From the NCBI GenBank assembly GCA_022844275.1, contig JALHMB010000006.1, positions 447,556 through 511,555 on the forward strand: a stretch of 64,000 nucleotides of DNA. The letters run 5' to 3'. Position numbers and translations under genes: made by a program. Shown here piece by piece: positions 47,501 to 55,797 of the stretch. This DNA is from Hyphomicrobiaceae bacterium (lineage in GTDB: Bacteria; Pseudomonadota; Alphaproteobacteria; Rhizobiales; Hyphomicrobiaceae). The notes beneath the pieces are model-generated. The model did not search any database. It was not told the origin of the DNA and saw only the letters and a program-made list of their open reading frames with translations. Position 1 is the first letter of the stretch; every line of letters begins with the position of its first letter.

Positions 47501-47626
47501 TTTGGGCAGCGGCGGCGGCGCAACGCGCGCAGCGGCAGCCCCTGATGTGCCCGTCGCTTCGACGCGCGATTGAGGCAGTTGGTCAGTAGAAGTCGGTGTG
47601 TCGTCCTTCTTAGGACCCTGACTCAT
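44516..47626 (-). CDS. Large coiled-coil inner-membrane protein, growth-pole-ring-like
   Basis: 1036 residues. A Pro/Ala-rich disordered N-terminus (1-190) is followed by two membrane helices (about 213-234, 252-274; IAAIASGVWGLLSLLLGWAM, TAITLAATILIPITLFWFLA), a very long apolipoprotein-like coiled coil (about 280-850; repeats such as ALEQRTENLRLSF and ALRTENLQSVF), and a globular C-terminus with IWSRFRTGQRGIMVRSIYSN. This architecture matches the Hyphomicrobiales growth pole ring / RgsE-type proteins, which are longer (about 2000 residues in Agrobacterium). The assignment is by architecture, not residue-level comparison. A kinesin-like annotation is also common for such coils. Confidence 0.6.
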   Translation of the reverse strand: MSQGPKKDDTPTSTDQLPQSRVEATGTSGAAAARVAPPPLPKAASADNVAPAATASSAPKSQPEAPPALKPSGDVGGLPRIVSGSSPKAPNSPAPQPPTLGGASSKPAPKVASGGPSQAPPKLPPIAKAEPKSDAKPDLKSDGHPKAPPAVPAPPPEPASEAGRGSGNGSSSRNPRRRAAGPSRTTVAANDDVPSIGGLIYALQQKPSQRPMTIAAIASGVWGLLSLLLGWAMLAPEFARAPTFMEMLSRPTAITLAATILIPITLFWFLAYLIWRAQELRLMSSAMTEVAIRLAEPDRMAEQQIASVGQAVRRQVSFMNEAVSRALGRAGELEALVHSEVAALERAYSENEHRIRGLLGELSGERTALLQTSERVNRALKEIGTEIPSLVDKLGQQQQKLAGFIEGAGQNLVALETSLASTAESVSSKLGSQTAKIEHVFEDFTSTLAVALEQRTENLRLSFERMSVEMADGSKRIESALDGHAERLALTFDERAQKIDEGIALRTENLQSVFEQFAGALEATMASRQEAIDRQLIERTKVLDDAFSDRLKLFDESILRSTLAIDGAVADKALALTEALEGHAAQIGNVLGSQAEAFDGQVLEGVQAVRRASEAVTRQSMSAIEGLANQADMLKHVSEGLLSQINSVTGRFEAQGKVIMTAAHALESANTRIDRTLQARQEDLSTTLESLAGKTGDIDRVMRGYSTQLEGSFAEAETRAKQVGEQLTRGAKEQARLALTEMDRLRTSAGTETDRALEELRAKFSNVSREVNEHIGTLSSRFNATSEDMRVRARAALSDLEAEQGRLRDQLERLPDTTRASTDGMKRVLQEQLRALQQLSSLTIRESGRRDISPPAQLPPPSSHQSAHAAANHGHQQTARPAAPIEAPSRSAGSAGREGWKLGDLLARASEEEAERATAAAQAPPPDPGINVPGIARSLDATTAAAIWSRFRTGQRGIMVRSIYSNEGRSIFDDVQRRYRSEAPFKGTVDRYLLDFEHVLREADQQDGSGRLTQSYVVSDGGRVYLFLAHAAGRLA

Positions 47627-48002
47627 CAGCCGTCACGCTGCAGCAACAGTTGCCTGTTCGCCGCAGCCCCCCCTCCAAATAGGTAAATACCCCAGCTTTT
47701 TTATCTTATTGTCGGCTGATCTCCCAGTCTGAATCGAGTTCTTCCACTCGATACGACCAGAATTCTGCCGTTGTCCCCACAACGCGCGCTCGGCCCGCTC
47801 CCTGATTCGGGCGACGCTCTCCGTCACGAGGACGGTCGCAGCTCAATAGGGCTGCTTTGCGGCGCAGGTTGCATCGGCCGCCACCGGTCCACCGCATTTG
47901 CTGCACATTTGCCGCCCGGCGCTTACGCTCGCTTAGTGCCTTTCGTCCATACTTCGTTCATCCCAAGGGGACCGGTCACGGCGCCCTCAGGCGGAGATGG
48001 CA
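47627..48002. other. Divergent intergenic region, 376 bp
   Basis: This gap separates the coiled-coil gene (leftward) from the Hpt gene (rightward). It holds an AT-rich patch near 47699-47715 (a run of seven T then ATCTTATTG), a probable leftward promoter region about 75 nt from the coiled-coil start. Two GANTC methylation sites occur (GAATC near 47731, GATTC near 47803). No RNA gene or clear terminator is seen. Confidence 0.45.
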
Positions 48003-48467
48003 ATGTCGGTACATATTCACGAGGGGCAGGAGCGCGGTCGACTCGGCACACGGCGACAGCGCGAGTGCGAGCGCCGTCACGACACACCGATCGACTGGGC
48101 ACACCTGTCGCGCTTTACGATGGACGACAAGGCGCTCCAGCAGGAGGTGCTCGGCCTCTTCGCCAAGGAAGCTCCCCGCTACCTCGCGCGCCTGCAGATC
48201 GCCGCCAACCGCAAGGATTGGATCGAAGCCGCGCACACCTTGAAGGGATCGGCGCGCGCCGTCGGCGCGTGGGCCATCGCGGAATGCGCCCAGGCCGCTG
48301 AGGCTCTTCAACTCAGTGCTCAGCACGAGCTTGGCGCCGAGGCACGTTGCCTGCCCGGCGCCCGCCAAGCCCTGGAACAGCTCAACCTCGCCGTCCAGCG
48401 GACCCTCGCCTACATCGAGGAAACCGGGGCACAGCTGGCTGTCAGGCTCGAGGCTCATCCCGCCTGA
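48003..48467 (+). CDS. Hpt domain phosphotransfer protein
   Basis: A 154-residue protein made almost entirely of one histidine phosphotransfer domain (about 35-125). The phospho-histidine is in AAHTLKGSARAVGAWAIAE. The preceding helix LQQEVLGLFAKEAPRYLARL is typical. The N-terminal 30 residues are charged and probably disordered. It relays phosphate between a hybrid kinase receiver and a response regulator; the hybrid kinase at 3835-6948 is a candidate donor but is 41 kb away. GGAG lies about 7 nt before ATG 48003. Confidence 0.88.
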   Translation: MSVHIHEGQERGRLGTRRQRECERRHDTPIDWAHLSRFTMDDKALQQEVLGLFAKEAPRYLARLQIAANRKDWIEAAHTLKGSARAVGAWAIAECAQAAEALQLSAQHELGAEARCLPGARQALEQLNLAVQRTLAYIEETGAQLAVRLEAHPA

Positions 48468-48631
48468 TTTCGATCGACGCCTTCAGCAGCCTGCCGATCT
48501 CGCACTAGCGACTTCCGACGCTTGCAGCGATAACGCAATCTATAGTCGCAGTCGCAGATCTTCCAAGCTGCTTACCAGCCAGCCGATAACTTATTGCCGG
48601 TCTGGCGGACTTGGCGCACAGAATCTCACCC

Positions 48632-49093
48632 ATGCTCCTGAAGAAGCTCACGCGAAGGCTGTTTCAGCACTATTGGCGCTGGAGCCGCGGCCTCACGCTT
48701 GGCGTCCGCGCCATTGTCATCGATGACGAGGGGCGCATTCTGCTTGTGCGCCACACCTATACGGAGGGGTGGAATCTCCCGGGCGGCGGCGTCGAGTTCG
48801 GTGAGAGCCTCGACGAGAGCCTAGCGCGGGAGCTGGATGAAGAAGGCGGCATCATCCTCGAAGGTCCTGCGGAGCTCGTCGGCATCTTCGACAATCGCGC
48901 GCTCTTTCCCGGCGATCACGTGGCGATATATGTCGTTCGAAACTGGCGCCGCCCGCGCGTGCCGGCGCCGAACATGGAAATCGCCGAGACCAGCTTCTTT
49001 TCGCCCGATGCGCTTCCCCAAACGATCGTACCCGGCGCTCGGCGGCGCATTGAGGAGTTGCGCGGCACGCGTGCGCCTCAGGCTGTTTGGTAG
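48632..49093 (+). CDS. Nudix hydrolase
   Basis: A 153-residue Nudix-fold pyrophosphohydrolase. The Nudix box GX5EX7REUXEEXGU is complete as GGVEFGE then SLDESLA then RELDEEGGI. The preceding RAIVIDDEGRILLVRHTYT and following GIFDNRALFPGDHVAIYVV match the fold. The substrate (nucleoside diphosphate derivative) cannot be predicted. Start ATG 48632 (MLLKKLTRRLFQHYW); upstream frame residues are not conserved. No ribosome-binding site stands out. Confidence 0.9.
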   Translation: MLLKKLTRRLFQHYWRWSRGLTLGVRAIVIDDEGRILLVRHTYTEGWNLPGGGVEFGESLDESLARELDEEGGIILEGPAELVGIFDNRALFPGDHVAIYVVRNWRRPRVPAPNMEIAETSFFSPDALPQTIVPGARRRIEELRGTRAPQAVW

Positions 49094-49214
49094 TTCGACG
49101 CCCGCACGAGCGCGTACGACGCCACGGAATGTCCTTGCGGGATCCCGCGCACGTTGCAAGCGGTCGATTGAATGAAGGCTTCTGCTGTCGCAGCCGTCGC
49201 GCAGGCGCGCTCGC

Positions 49215-49496
49215 TCAACGCTTGCCGCCGCGGAACTGCGGACGCCGCGGTGCTGCGGACGGTCCAGGCGCGCGCGTATCCTTGTGGCGGAAGTTGATGC
49301 GCCCCTTGGTCAGATCGTAAGGCGTCATCTCGACCGTCACCCGGTCGCCCGCAAGAATGCGGATCCGGTTCTTCTTCATGCGTCCTGAGGTGTAGGCGAT
49401 CACCTCATGCCCGTTCTCGAGCTGGACGCGGCAACGCGCGTCCGGCAGCACTTCGGCAACCACACCCTCGAACTCGAGCACTTCTTCCTTCGCCAT
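49215..49496 (-). CDS. infA: Translation initiation factor IF-1
   Basis: A 93-residue S1/OB-fold factor that occupies the ribosomal A site during initiation. [40 protein letters not shown] and [20 protein letters not shown] are diagnostic. The basic tail after [10 protein letters not shown] makes it about 20 residues longer than the 72-residue E. coli protein, as usual in Hyphomicrobiales. It has its own short upstream region; cspA lies 136 nt further up on the same strand behind a terminator. Confidence 0.97.
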   Translation of the reverse strand: MAKEEVLEFEGVVAEVLPDARCRVQLENGHEVIAYTSGRMKKNRIRILAGDRVTVEMTPYDLTKGRINFRHKDTRAPGPSAAPRRPQFRGGKR

Positions 49497-49587
49497 TCGT
49501 CGTCCCTTTTTTCCGGCCTCGCCGCGGCGCGCACGGTACCCCCGCGCCGGAACGGTCCTACTAGCTTATTCCGAGGCCCAAGCAAAA

Positions 49588-49610
49588 GGGGGCGGGCTGA
49601 GCCCGCCCCC
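49588..49610 (-). terminator. Intrinsic terminator of the cold-shock gene
   Basis: On the minus strand: GGGGGCGGGC, loop TCA, GCCCGCCCCC, then TTTTGC. A perfect 10-bp stem 22 nt after the csp stop codon, separating it from infA. Confidence 0.85.
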
Positions 49611-49632
49611 AAGCCCCCGATGGGGTAAATCT

Positions 49633-49839
49633 TCAGTCGACCCGCAGGTTCACCGCTGACGATTTGCCGTTGCGACCGCGCTCGATCTCGTAGGAAATCT
49701 TCTGGCCCTCGCGAAGATTGCTGAGACCCGCACGCTCGACGGCTGAGATGTGCACGAACACGTCGTTGCCACCCTCGTCGGGCTGGATAAAACCATAGCC
49801 CTTCTGAGAGTTGAACCATTTGACGGTGCCGGTAGCCAT
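49633..49839 (-). CDS. Cold-shock protein (CspA family)
   Basis: A 68-residue single-domain RNA/ssDNA-binding protein. RNP1 is KGYGFIQPD and RNP2 is [27 protein letters not shown] is the standard opening. ATG 49839 gives the family length. The 270-nt upstream gap to prs can hold the long 5' leader usual for csp genes; the sequence there is AT-richer than average, but I cannot assign a specific structure. Confidence 0.96.
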   Translation of the reverse strand: MATGTVKWFNSQKGYGFIQPDEGGNDVFVHISAVERAGLSNLREGQKISYEIERGRNGKSSAVNLRVD

Positions 49840-50108
49840 TCGTAGTTCTCCAAGGATGTCTTGAGTCGCGCGCGGAATTGCCGCGACCATCAAAGCACGC
49901 ATTGGAGTGTTAACCGAAATCAGCGCGGGAACGCTGCCGTGTAGAGTGCACCAAAGCGAGTTCGACGCGCTGTATATGCGCTTTTTCTGACAATTAGGCA
50001 AGATGCCGCGTTACTGTGCAACGCAATAACAGTGCCTTAGCGCGAGCTAGAAGCTGCGCAGCACCGAATGCCCATAGTCAGTCACATATAATAAGTGTCC
50101 CTCAGGCC

Positions 50109-51089
50109 TCAATAAAAAAGGCTTGAGACACTCTCTTCGCGCGCTGTTCTTCCGATCGCCTCGGAAAGCAACGGCGCCAGTGACAGCACCCGCATGTTGG
50201 ATGCCGCTTTTACCGCCTCGGTCGGCTGGATCGTATCAGTGATCACCAGCGACTTGATCCGTGAGTTGGTGATCTTGGATACCGCACCGCCGGACAGAAC
50301 GCCATGCGTCAGATAGGCCACAACCTCGAGGGCACCTGCTTCGAGAAGGGCGTTGGCGGCGTTGATCAGCGTTCCGCCTGAGTCGACGATATCATCGACG
50401 AGCAGGCAGCACTTGCCCCTGACGTCGCCGATGACGTTCATCACCTCGGACTCGCCGGGCCGCTCGCGGCGCTTGTCGCAGATCGCAATCGGAACATTGA
50501 TGCGCTTTGCCAGCGCGCGTGCGCGCACGACGCCGCCGACGTCCGGCGATACGACCATCAGCTTCGAGACGTCGTGGCGCTCGAGAATGTCGCGCGTCAT
50601 CACCGGCGCCGCGAAAAGATTGTCGGTCGGGATGTCGAAGAAGCCCTGGATTTGCCCGGCGTGAAGGTCGACCGCCATGACTCGATCAACACCAGCGCGC
50701 TCGATCAGGTTCGCGACGAGCCTCGCCGAGATCGGCGTGCGGGGACCAGGCCGGCGATCCTGACGAGCATAGCCGAAATAGGGCATCACGGCTGTGATCC
50801 GCCGCGCCATCGAGCGCTTCAGCGCATCGACGAGGATCAGCAGCTCCATCAGATTGTCGTTGGCCGGAAACGACGTCGATTGAATGACATAGACGTCCTC
50901 GCCGCGCATGTTCTCCTGGATCTCGACGAAGACCTCCATGTCCGCAAAGCGCCTGACGACGCTGCGGGCGAGGGGCACCTTCAGGTTGGACGAGATTGCG
51001 TCGGCGAGGGGATGGTTCGAGTTGCCGGCAACGAGCTTGATCCGCGGCGGCTCGTGTCCGCCGGCGTTCTGGCGCGCGTCGAGGGGCAT
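50109..51089 (-). CDS. prs: Ribose-phosphate pyrophosphokinase
   Basis: A 326-residue PRPP synthase (ribose 5-phosphate + ATP to PRPP + AMP), feeding nucleotide, histidine and tryptophan synthesis. Motifs: [16 protein letters not shown], the ATP-flap region [25 protein letters not shown], and the PRPP-binding loop [18 protein letters not shown]. The N-terminal dozen residues ([15 protein letters not shown]) are extra. The stop codon is inside a short CTCAA/TTGAG inverted repeat. Confidence 0.96.
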   Translation of the reverse strand: MPLDARQNAGGHEPPRIKLVAGNSNHPLADAISSNLKVPLARSVVRRFADMEVFVEIQENMRGEDVYVIQSTSFPANDNLMELLILVDALKRSMARRITAVMPYFGYARQDRRPGPRTPISARLVANLIERAGVDRVMAVDLHAGQIQGFFDIPTDNLFAAPVMTRDILERHDVSKLMVVSPDVGGVVRARALAKRINVPIAICDKRRERPGESEVMNVIGDVRGKCCLLVDDIVDSGGTLINAANALLEAGALEVVAYLTHGVLSGGAVSKITNSRIKSLVITDTIQPTEAVKAASNMRVLSLAPLLSEAIGRTAREESVSSLFY

Positions 51090-51267
51090 GGCCCGATGCT
51101 CCTTGCTGGCTGCTGCATCGGGCTTCTAGCAGTCGGTCCGGCCTGTGTAAACGCTACCACACAGCCAGATGACAGATTCGTTGCTAATAGATTACAAGAG
51201 GTTCCCGCGTCAGGCGCGCAAAGCAGCGGCCGCGCAACTTCGGGGTGTCGTTTCTAGAGAAGGCCCG

Positions 51268-51483
51268 TCAGCGCTGGCGCTTGGGCCGATAGACCTGCTG
51301 CACCTCGTCCCACTCGAGCGCGCCCAGATCTTTTTCCTTGATGCGCACCTCGGCGGTCCGGCGATTCAGCTCCGCGTCAGCGCGCGCCATCTGCTCGGAA
51401 ACCTGCTGTGCGATACGGCCAACGGCCTTGTAGGCGGCATAGAGCCCTGCGCCCACGACCATCAATCCAACGAGTTGCGGCAT
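51268..51483 (-). CDS. Small conserved membrane-anchored protein
   Basis: 71 residues. An N-terminal hydrophobic segment (LVGLMVVGAGLYAAYKAVG) is followed by a charged helix (RIAQQVSEQMARADAELNRRTAEVRIKEKDL) and the C-terminal GALEWDEVQQVYRPKRQ. The last motif recurs in small uncharacterised alphaproteobacterial proteins encoded beside S49 peptidases, an association I recall but cannot verify here. ATG 51483 has AGGAGGG at a good distance. It follows the S49 peptidase gene (stop 51516) by 32 nt and probably shares its transcript. Confidence 0.72.
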   Translation of the reverse strand: MPQLVGLMVVGAGLYAAYKAVGRIAQQVSEQMARADAELNRRTAEVRIKEKDLGALEWDEVQQVYRPKRQR

Positions 51484-51515
51484 ATCCAGCCCTCCTGGCC
51501 GGTAGAGTAGCACAC

Positions 51516-52376
51516 TTAGAGGCCGAAACGTGACCATAGCGCCCGGGCTTCCAGGGCTGAAATCACGTCCGCGGGAAGTGTTGCAGACCATGTGGATGGC
51601 GCGGCTGCGGCAAATCCATCGAGGTTAAAACTCGGCATCCGACGGAAGCGGGCCAAGAGACCGCCGCCACCCATGGGAATGACGCGTAGGCGCACCTTGT
51701 CGCCGTGCAGCTCGCGCATCCGCGTCCTGACATCGGCAATGCCGTCGATGAGGCCATACTCCATTGCCTTTCGGCCAGTCCAGAAGGCTCCGGAGAAAAG
51801 CTCGTCCTCCGCGACTCCGGCAAGGCGGGCGCCCCGGCGCTCCTTCACGAGCCCGATGAATGTGTCGTGGATATCCTTCTGAAGCTCGCGCAGGCGCGCG
51901 ATGTCCTCGGCCTTCTCGGGCTTGAAGGGATCGAGGATCGCCTTCGACCTGCCGGCCGTGTAGACGCGGCGGTCGATACCGAGTTTCTCGATAGCCTTGT
52001 CGAAACCGAAGCCCGCCGAGACGACGCCAATCGAGCCGACGATCGATGAGGGATCGGCATAAATCTCGTCACCAGCTATGGCGAGGAAATAGCCGCCAGA
52101 AGCCGCAACATCCTCGCAGAAGACATAGACGCGCTTGCCGTGCTCGCCGGCGAGTTGGCGTATGCGCTTGTAGATGAGATGCGACTGCACGGGGCTGCCG
52201 CCGGGCGAGTTTATCAGCACTGCAACGCTCGGCAGCTTCGAGGCCTTGAAGGCTTTCTCGATGGCGCCTGCAGCACTTGCAAGCGAGAGGCCGGGGCGCA
52301 GCGGCGTTGCCATGCCGATGGGACCGGTAAAGCGCAGAACCGGCACCGTGGGGGGCCGCGAAAAGAGGGAGAACAC
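51516..52376 (-). CDS. S49 family signal-peptide peptidase-like protease (SohB/SppA type)
   Basis: About 286 residues. A serine/lysine dyad protease: the nucleophilic serine lies in VFCEDVAASGGYFLAIAGDE and the lysine in KRVYVF or GFGFDKAIEK; LINSPGGSPVQSHLIYKRI is the first conserved block and SSIVGSIGVVSAGF the other. No strong signal anchor is evident, so localisation is unsure. I use GTG 52376 (TTG 52379 equal); GAGG lies upstream. It precedes the small membrane protein gene. Confidence 0.87.
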   Translation of the reverse strand: MFSLFSRPPTVPVLRFTGPIGMATPLRPGLSLASAAGAIEKAFKASKLPSVAVLINSPGGSPVQSHLIYKRIRQLAGEHGKRVYVFCEDVAASGGYFLAIAGDEIYADPSSIVGSIGVVSAGFGFDKAIEKLGIDRRVYTAGRSKAILDPFKPEKAEDIARLRELQKDIHDTFIGLVKERRGARLAGVAEDELFSGAFWTGRKAMEYGLIDGIADVRTRMRELHGDKVRLRVIPMGGGGLLARFRRMPSFNLDGFAAAAPSTWSATLPADVISALEARALWSRFGL

Positions 52377-52461
52377 CAACAGGACCTCGACTGTCGTAGG
52401 ATCCGGCAGACGCCGGACGATGCCGCTAGATATGGTCGCGGAGTAGGGACTTACAAGCGGG

Positions 52462-52977
52462 TCAATTATTGGGCCGCTTGAGTTTCTCGAGCGCTGCAAA
52501 GGGGTTGTCGCGCGCGGGAGTCTGCTCTTCCTTCCACTCGAAGGTGGCGTCGTCGCTGCGCGGGAAGGGATCAATGGTGCTCGCCAGCTCCTCGTAGATG
52601 ATGCGGCCCACATCCAGGCGGCCGTCCTCGATCGGCTCGGGATCATCGGCAAGACTGTCGATGTCCGCTCCTGGTCCGTTGCCCAACAGCTCCGCCGGCC
52701 AGTACGCCACGTCGAGCCGCACGCGATAGATCCGCGTGAGCGGCTCGAGCGTGATGACACACGCCTGTTGAGCCTCCATCTCCGCTGTTCCATGCAGCTC
52801 GAAGCGGCCGGACTCGAAAGGTTTAATCGTGTAATGCGCGACGAGACGCGTGCAGGCATCGATGCCGAGCGCCTCGGCGAGCGCGACACGGGTATCATTG
52901 TTGGCTTCGCGCGCTACATCGAGCCCAGCTTCAGGAACCGCGCGCGTCTCGTGCGTCCAATCGATGATCGCGTTCAT
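52462..52977 (-). CDS. DUF177 / YceD family protein
   Basis: A 171-residue YceD/DUF177 protein, a family linked to 23S rRNA accumulation and ribosome assembly in E. coli and plants. Conserved features: VAHYTIKPFESGRFELHGTA, the two-residue cysteine region near QACVITLEPL, and the C-terminal PIEDGRLDVGRIIYEELAST and FPRSDDATFEW. ATG 52977 has GGAG 7 nt upstream and lies 2 nt after the CBP3-like stop, so the two are coupled. In other rhizobia plsX-fabH follow; here an S49 peptidase does. Confidence 0.9.
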   Translation of the reverse strand: MNAIIDWTHETRAVPEAGLDVAREANNDTRVALAEALGIDACTRLVAHYTIKPFESGRFELHGTAEMEAQQACVITLEPLTRIYRVRLDVAYWPAELLGNGPGADIDSLADDPEPIEDGRLDVGRIIYEELASTIDPFPRSDDATFEWKEEQTPARDNPFAALEKLKRPNN

Positions 52978-52979
52978 GC

Positions 52980-53570
52980 TCAAGCTCCTTCGCGCACCGG
53001 CGGCTCGGGAAAGCCGACCGCACCGGCAACGAGGCTTGCACCATCCTGCATTTCGAGAGACGCGACGGCGCGACGCACGTACGCCGCGAGCGCGCGCGCG
53101 CCATCCGCGGCAGCATCGGGCGCTTGCCAGATCTCAGCGGACAGCACACCCGCAAGCGCGCTGCCATCGCTGTCAGCTGCAATGGCCGCGCGATAGGCAT
53201 TGCCACGCTCGAGCACGGCCACGGCTGCCTTCTTCACATGGCGGGGCACGCCCATATCGCCAATACCGAGACGGCGGCAGGCATCATCCATGTCCGAAAC
53301 GAAGGCCTCGAGCATGGCGCGCCCCGTCTGCTGCCCTGCATCGCCTTCGCGACCCAGGCGCCCAACCACAAGCGCCACGTGCAGCACGATCATCTCGAAG
53401 CGCCCATGCACCGTATCGGGCACGCCGTGATCGCGGTAGAAGGGCTCGGAGCGCGCTTGTGCCACAATTCCCTCGTACAGCCTCTGACCTGCACGATGCT
53501 GCGGCGCCCGCCGGGTCAGAGACGAGAAGCTCGACCAGAAAGATTTCGCGGGTGACGGGGCAGAGGGCAT
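52980..53570 (-). CDS. Ubiquinol-cytochrome c chaperone (CBP3-like)
   Basis: About 196 residues of the CBP3 / UQCC family, which helps cytochrome b mature for the bc1 complex. LYEGIVAQARSEPFYRDHGV, PDTVHGRFEMIVLHVALVV, DDACRRLGIGDMGVPRHVKK and the aligned aromatic/charged helices are diagnostic. ATG 53570 (MPSAPSPAKSFWSSFSSL) was chosen because the frame upstream has no similarity. Only 2 nt separate it from DUF177. It faces bamE across a 251-nt gap. Confidence 0.87.
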   Translation of the reverse strand: MPSAPSPAKSFWSSFSSLTRRAPQHRAGQRLYEGIVAQARSEPFYRDHGVPDTVHGRFEMIVLHVALVVGRLGREGDAGQQTGRAMLEAFVSDMDDACRRLGIGDMGVPRHVKKAAVAVLERGNAYRAAIAADSDGSALAGVLSAEIWQAPDAAADGARALAAYVRRAVASLEMQDGASLVAGAVGFPEPPVREGA

Positions 53571-53821
53571 TGCTTTCAAAGGGCTCCGAAGACGTGCTGA
53601 ATGTGCCTTTGAGGGGGTTTGAACATACCCGGCCCGGATTGGCCAGCCCGGCAATCAGTCGGGGAAACGGCGACGCCGCCGCATTGCCAGTGTAAGATGC
53701 CCACGCTAGGCGGATGTCAAGGTCGGCACGGGGGCGATTCGGCAATGCAGTGCCGGCGCTCACGAGATACACACCGGGGCACGGCCAGCAGGCGGGGAGC
53801 AGCTCGGGGGAGCATGGGGTT

Positions 53822-54307
53822 ATGACGAGCCAACGCGTTTCTCGCCTTTCTGTCCGTTCAGGTTTGCGGCTGCCGGCAATCGGCGCGCTCATTGCAGCAC
53901 TTGCGGTCGGTGCCGGCGCCTGCTCGCCGACGACCATGACGCACGGCCATCATTTCCAGGAGAGCGACCTTCAGCAGGTCCAGCCCGGCATGAGCCAGGA
54001 TGCCGTGCGCCTCGCGCTCGGCACGCCCGATACGACGTCGAGCATCTCCGGCGGCATGGCGTATTACTACATCTCCAGCACCACCCAGCAGATGGCGTTC
54101 ATGAAGCCGACCGAGACGGACCGGAAGGTGCTCGCGGTTTACTTCAATCCCGTCGGCACAGTCGATCGCGTCGCTCAGTACGGGCGCAAGGACGGCAAGA
54201 TCTTCGATTACGTGAAGCGCGAGACGCCGAGCCAATCGCGTGATCAGGGCCTCATCGGCCAGATCCTGCGCGGCATCGGCCCGGTAAATCCGCTCGGCAA
54301 CTACTGA
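53822..54307 (+). CDS. bamE: Outer-membrane protein assembly factor BamE
   Basis: A 161-residue lipoprotein of the BAM complex that inserts beta-barrel proteins. The signal peptide ends in the lipobox VGAGAC. The SmpA/OmlA fold is clear: QVQPGMSQDAVRLALGTPDT, then SGGMAYYYISSTTQQMAF and a charged region DRKVLAVYFNPVGTVDRVAQY. It starts at ATG 53822 (MTSQRVSRLSVRSG). It is divergent from the CBP3-like gene, a conserved rhizobial arrangement. Confidence 0.93.
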   Translation: MTSQRVSRLSVRSGLRLPAIGALIAALAVGAGACSPTTMTHGHHFQESDLQQVQPGMSQDAVRLALGTPDTTSSISGGMAYYYISSTTQQMAFMKPTETDRKVLAVYFNPVGTVDRVAQYGRKDGKIFDYVKRETPSQSRDQGLIGQILRGIGPVNPLGNY

Positions 54308-54327
54308 TCGCCGAAGCGAGGACCGCC

Positions 54328-54693
54328 TTACAGCGCCCAAAGCATGCCGAGGCCTGCCAGCATGATCACGTTGAGCAGGCTGGACAGATTGATGTCGCCA
54401 AACTCCTTGACGCGCACAATGCGCACCTGAGGCACGCCCGCGCCGCTCTCATAAGCAGGGCGTGGCTCGCGTGATGTGATCCAGCGCCAGAGCCAGCCTC
54501 CCACGGGTCGCACACGCAGCACCATCTCCAGCGGCGCACGACGCCAGCCGTACTTGAAGGCGAAGACCAGGAAAACGATCACGAGGATCTGCAGGAGCGT
54601 CGAGACCCAGCCGCCGATGAGCAGCCAGGCGATGGACCAGATCCAGCCCGCCAGTGCTGCCGCGAGCCAACCGATCCAGCTCACGATTTCCAT
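54328..54693 (-). CDS. Hypothetical membrane protein
   Basis: 121 residues, not recognised. Two N-terminal hydrophobic segments (VSWIGWLAAALAGWIWSIAW, LLIGGWVSTLLQILVIVFLV), a basic middle (KYGWRRAPLEMVLRVRPVGG) and a final hydrophobic segment (LSSLLNVIMLAGLGMLW). ATG 54693 is preceded by GGGAGGGAAGG. It is divergent from glyQ (118-nt gap) and convergent with bamE. The conserved layout of such small membrane proteins gives no function. Confidence 0.65.
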   Translation of the reverse strand: MEIVSWIGWLAAALAGWIWSIAWLLIGGWVSTLLQILVIVFLVFAFKYGWRRAPLEMVLRVRPVGGWLWRWITSREPRPAYESGAGVPQVRIVRVKEFGDINLSSLLNVIMLAGLGMLWAL

Positions 54694-54825
54694 CAGTTGG
54701 CCTTCCCTCCCGCTCACCTCGCCGCCAGGCGTCGAAATCCCAGGCCGAATGCTTAATGACGTGAAGCCCGGAATGCGTATATTGCGCCCAGACCGATAGC
54801 CCCTGACTTAGTGAAATCCGTGGCC

Positions 54826-55797
54826 ATGCCTCAGTCGACTGTGAAAAGGTCGCCCTCCGAAACCGCGACCGCATTGCCGGGTGCGCTTGATCCGCGCCAT
54901 TCGTTTCAGGACCTCATCCTGACGCTTCAGCAATTCTGGGGCGCGCAGGGCTGCGTCGTCCTACAGCCCTATGACATGGAAGTTGGCGCCGGCACGTTCC
55001 ATCCCGCAACGACGTTGCGCGCACTCGGCCCCAAGGCCTGGAATGCCGCCTACGTGCAGCCCTCGCGCCGGCCGAAGGATGGCCGCTACGGCGAGAATCC
55101 GAACCGGATGCAGCACTACTACCAGTTCCAGGTGATCATGAAGCCGTCACCGCCGGACATCCTGGATCTGTATCTCAAGAGCCTCGACGCCATCGGCATC
55201 GACACCTCGGTCAACGACATCCGCTTCGTCGAGGACGACTGGGAGAGCCCGACGCTCGGCGCCTGGGGTCTCGGCTGGGAGGTGTGGTGCAACGGCATGG
55301 AGGTGACGCAGTTCACCTACTTCCAGCAGGTCGGTGGCTTCGACTGCAATCCCGTCTCCGGCGAAATCACTTACGGCCTCGAGCGCCTCGCTATGTACGT
55401 GCAGGGCGTCGATCGGGTGTACGATCTCAATTTCAACGGCCGCAATGACGCGCGCAAGCTCACGTACGGCGATATCTTCCTGCAGGCCGAGCAGGAGTAC
55501 TCACGCTTCAATTTCGAGTACGCCGATACCGAGCTGCTGCTCCGTCACTTCAAGGATGCCGAGGGCGAATGCCAGTCGCTGCTGGCAAAGGGCGCGCCAA
55601 CGAACACAAGCGGCGGCCGCCACCTGCTGGCGCTGCCGGCCTATGATCAGTGCATCAAGGCTTCGCACATTTTCAACCTGCTCGATGCACGCGGCGTGAT
55701 CTCCGTAACGGAGCGACAGAGCTACATCCTGCGCGTGCGCGAGCTGGCGAAGGCGTGCTGTGGCGCCTGGCTGCAGACCGAGGGAGGCAGCGCATGA
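54826..55797 (+). CDS. glyQ: Glycine-tRNA ligase, alpha subunit
   Basis: About 323 residues, the catalytic subunit of the bacterial alpha2beta2 glycyl-tRNA synthetase. Motif 1 and core: [40 protein letters not shown], and [20 protein letters not shown]. Motif 3: [18 protein letters not shown] 54826 ([14 protein letters not shown]) is used; GTG 54811 is in frame. The stop overlaps the next start (ATGA), making one operon with the small membrane protein and glyS. Confidence 0.97.
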   Translation: MPQSTVKRSPSETATALPGALDPRHSFQDLILTLQQFWGAQGCVVLQPYDMEVGAGTFHPATTLRALGPKAWNAAYVQPSRRPKDGRYGENPNRMQHYYQFQVIMKPSPPDILDLYLKSLDAIGIDTSVNDIRFVEDDWESPTLGAWGLGWEVWCNGMEVTQFTYFQQVGGFDCNPVSGEITYGLERLAMYVQGVDRVYDLNFNGRNDARKLTYGDIFLQAEQEYSRFNFEYADTELLLRHFKDAEGECQSLLAKGAPTNTSGGRHLLALPAYDQCIKASHIFNLLDARGVISVTERQSYILRVRELAKACCGAWLQTEGGSA

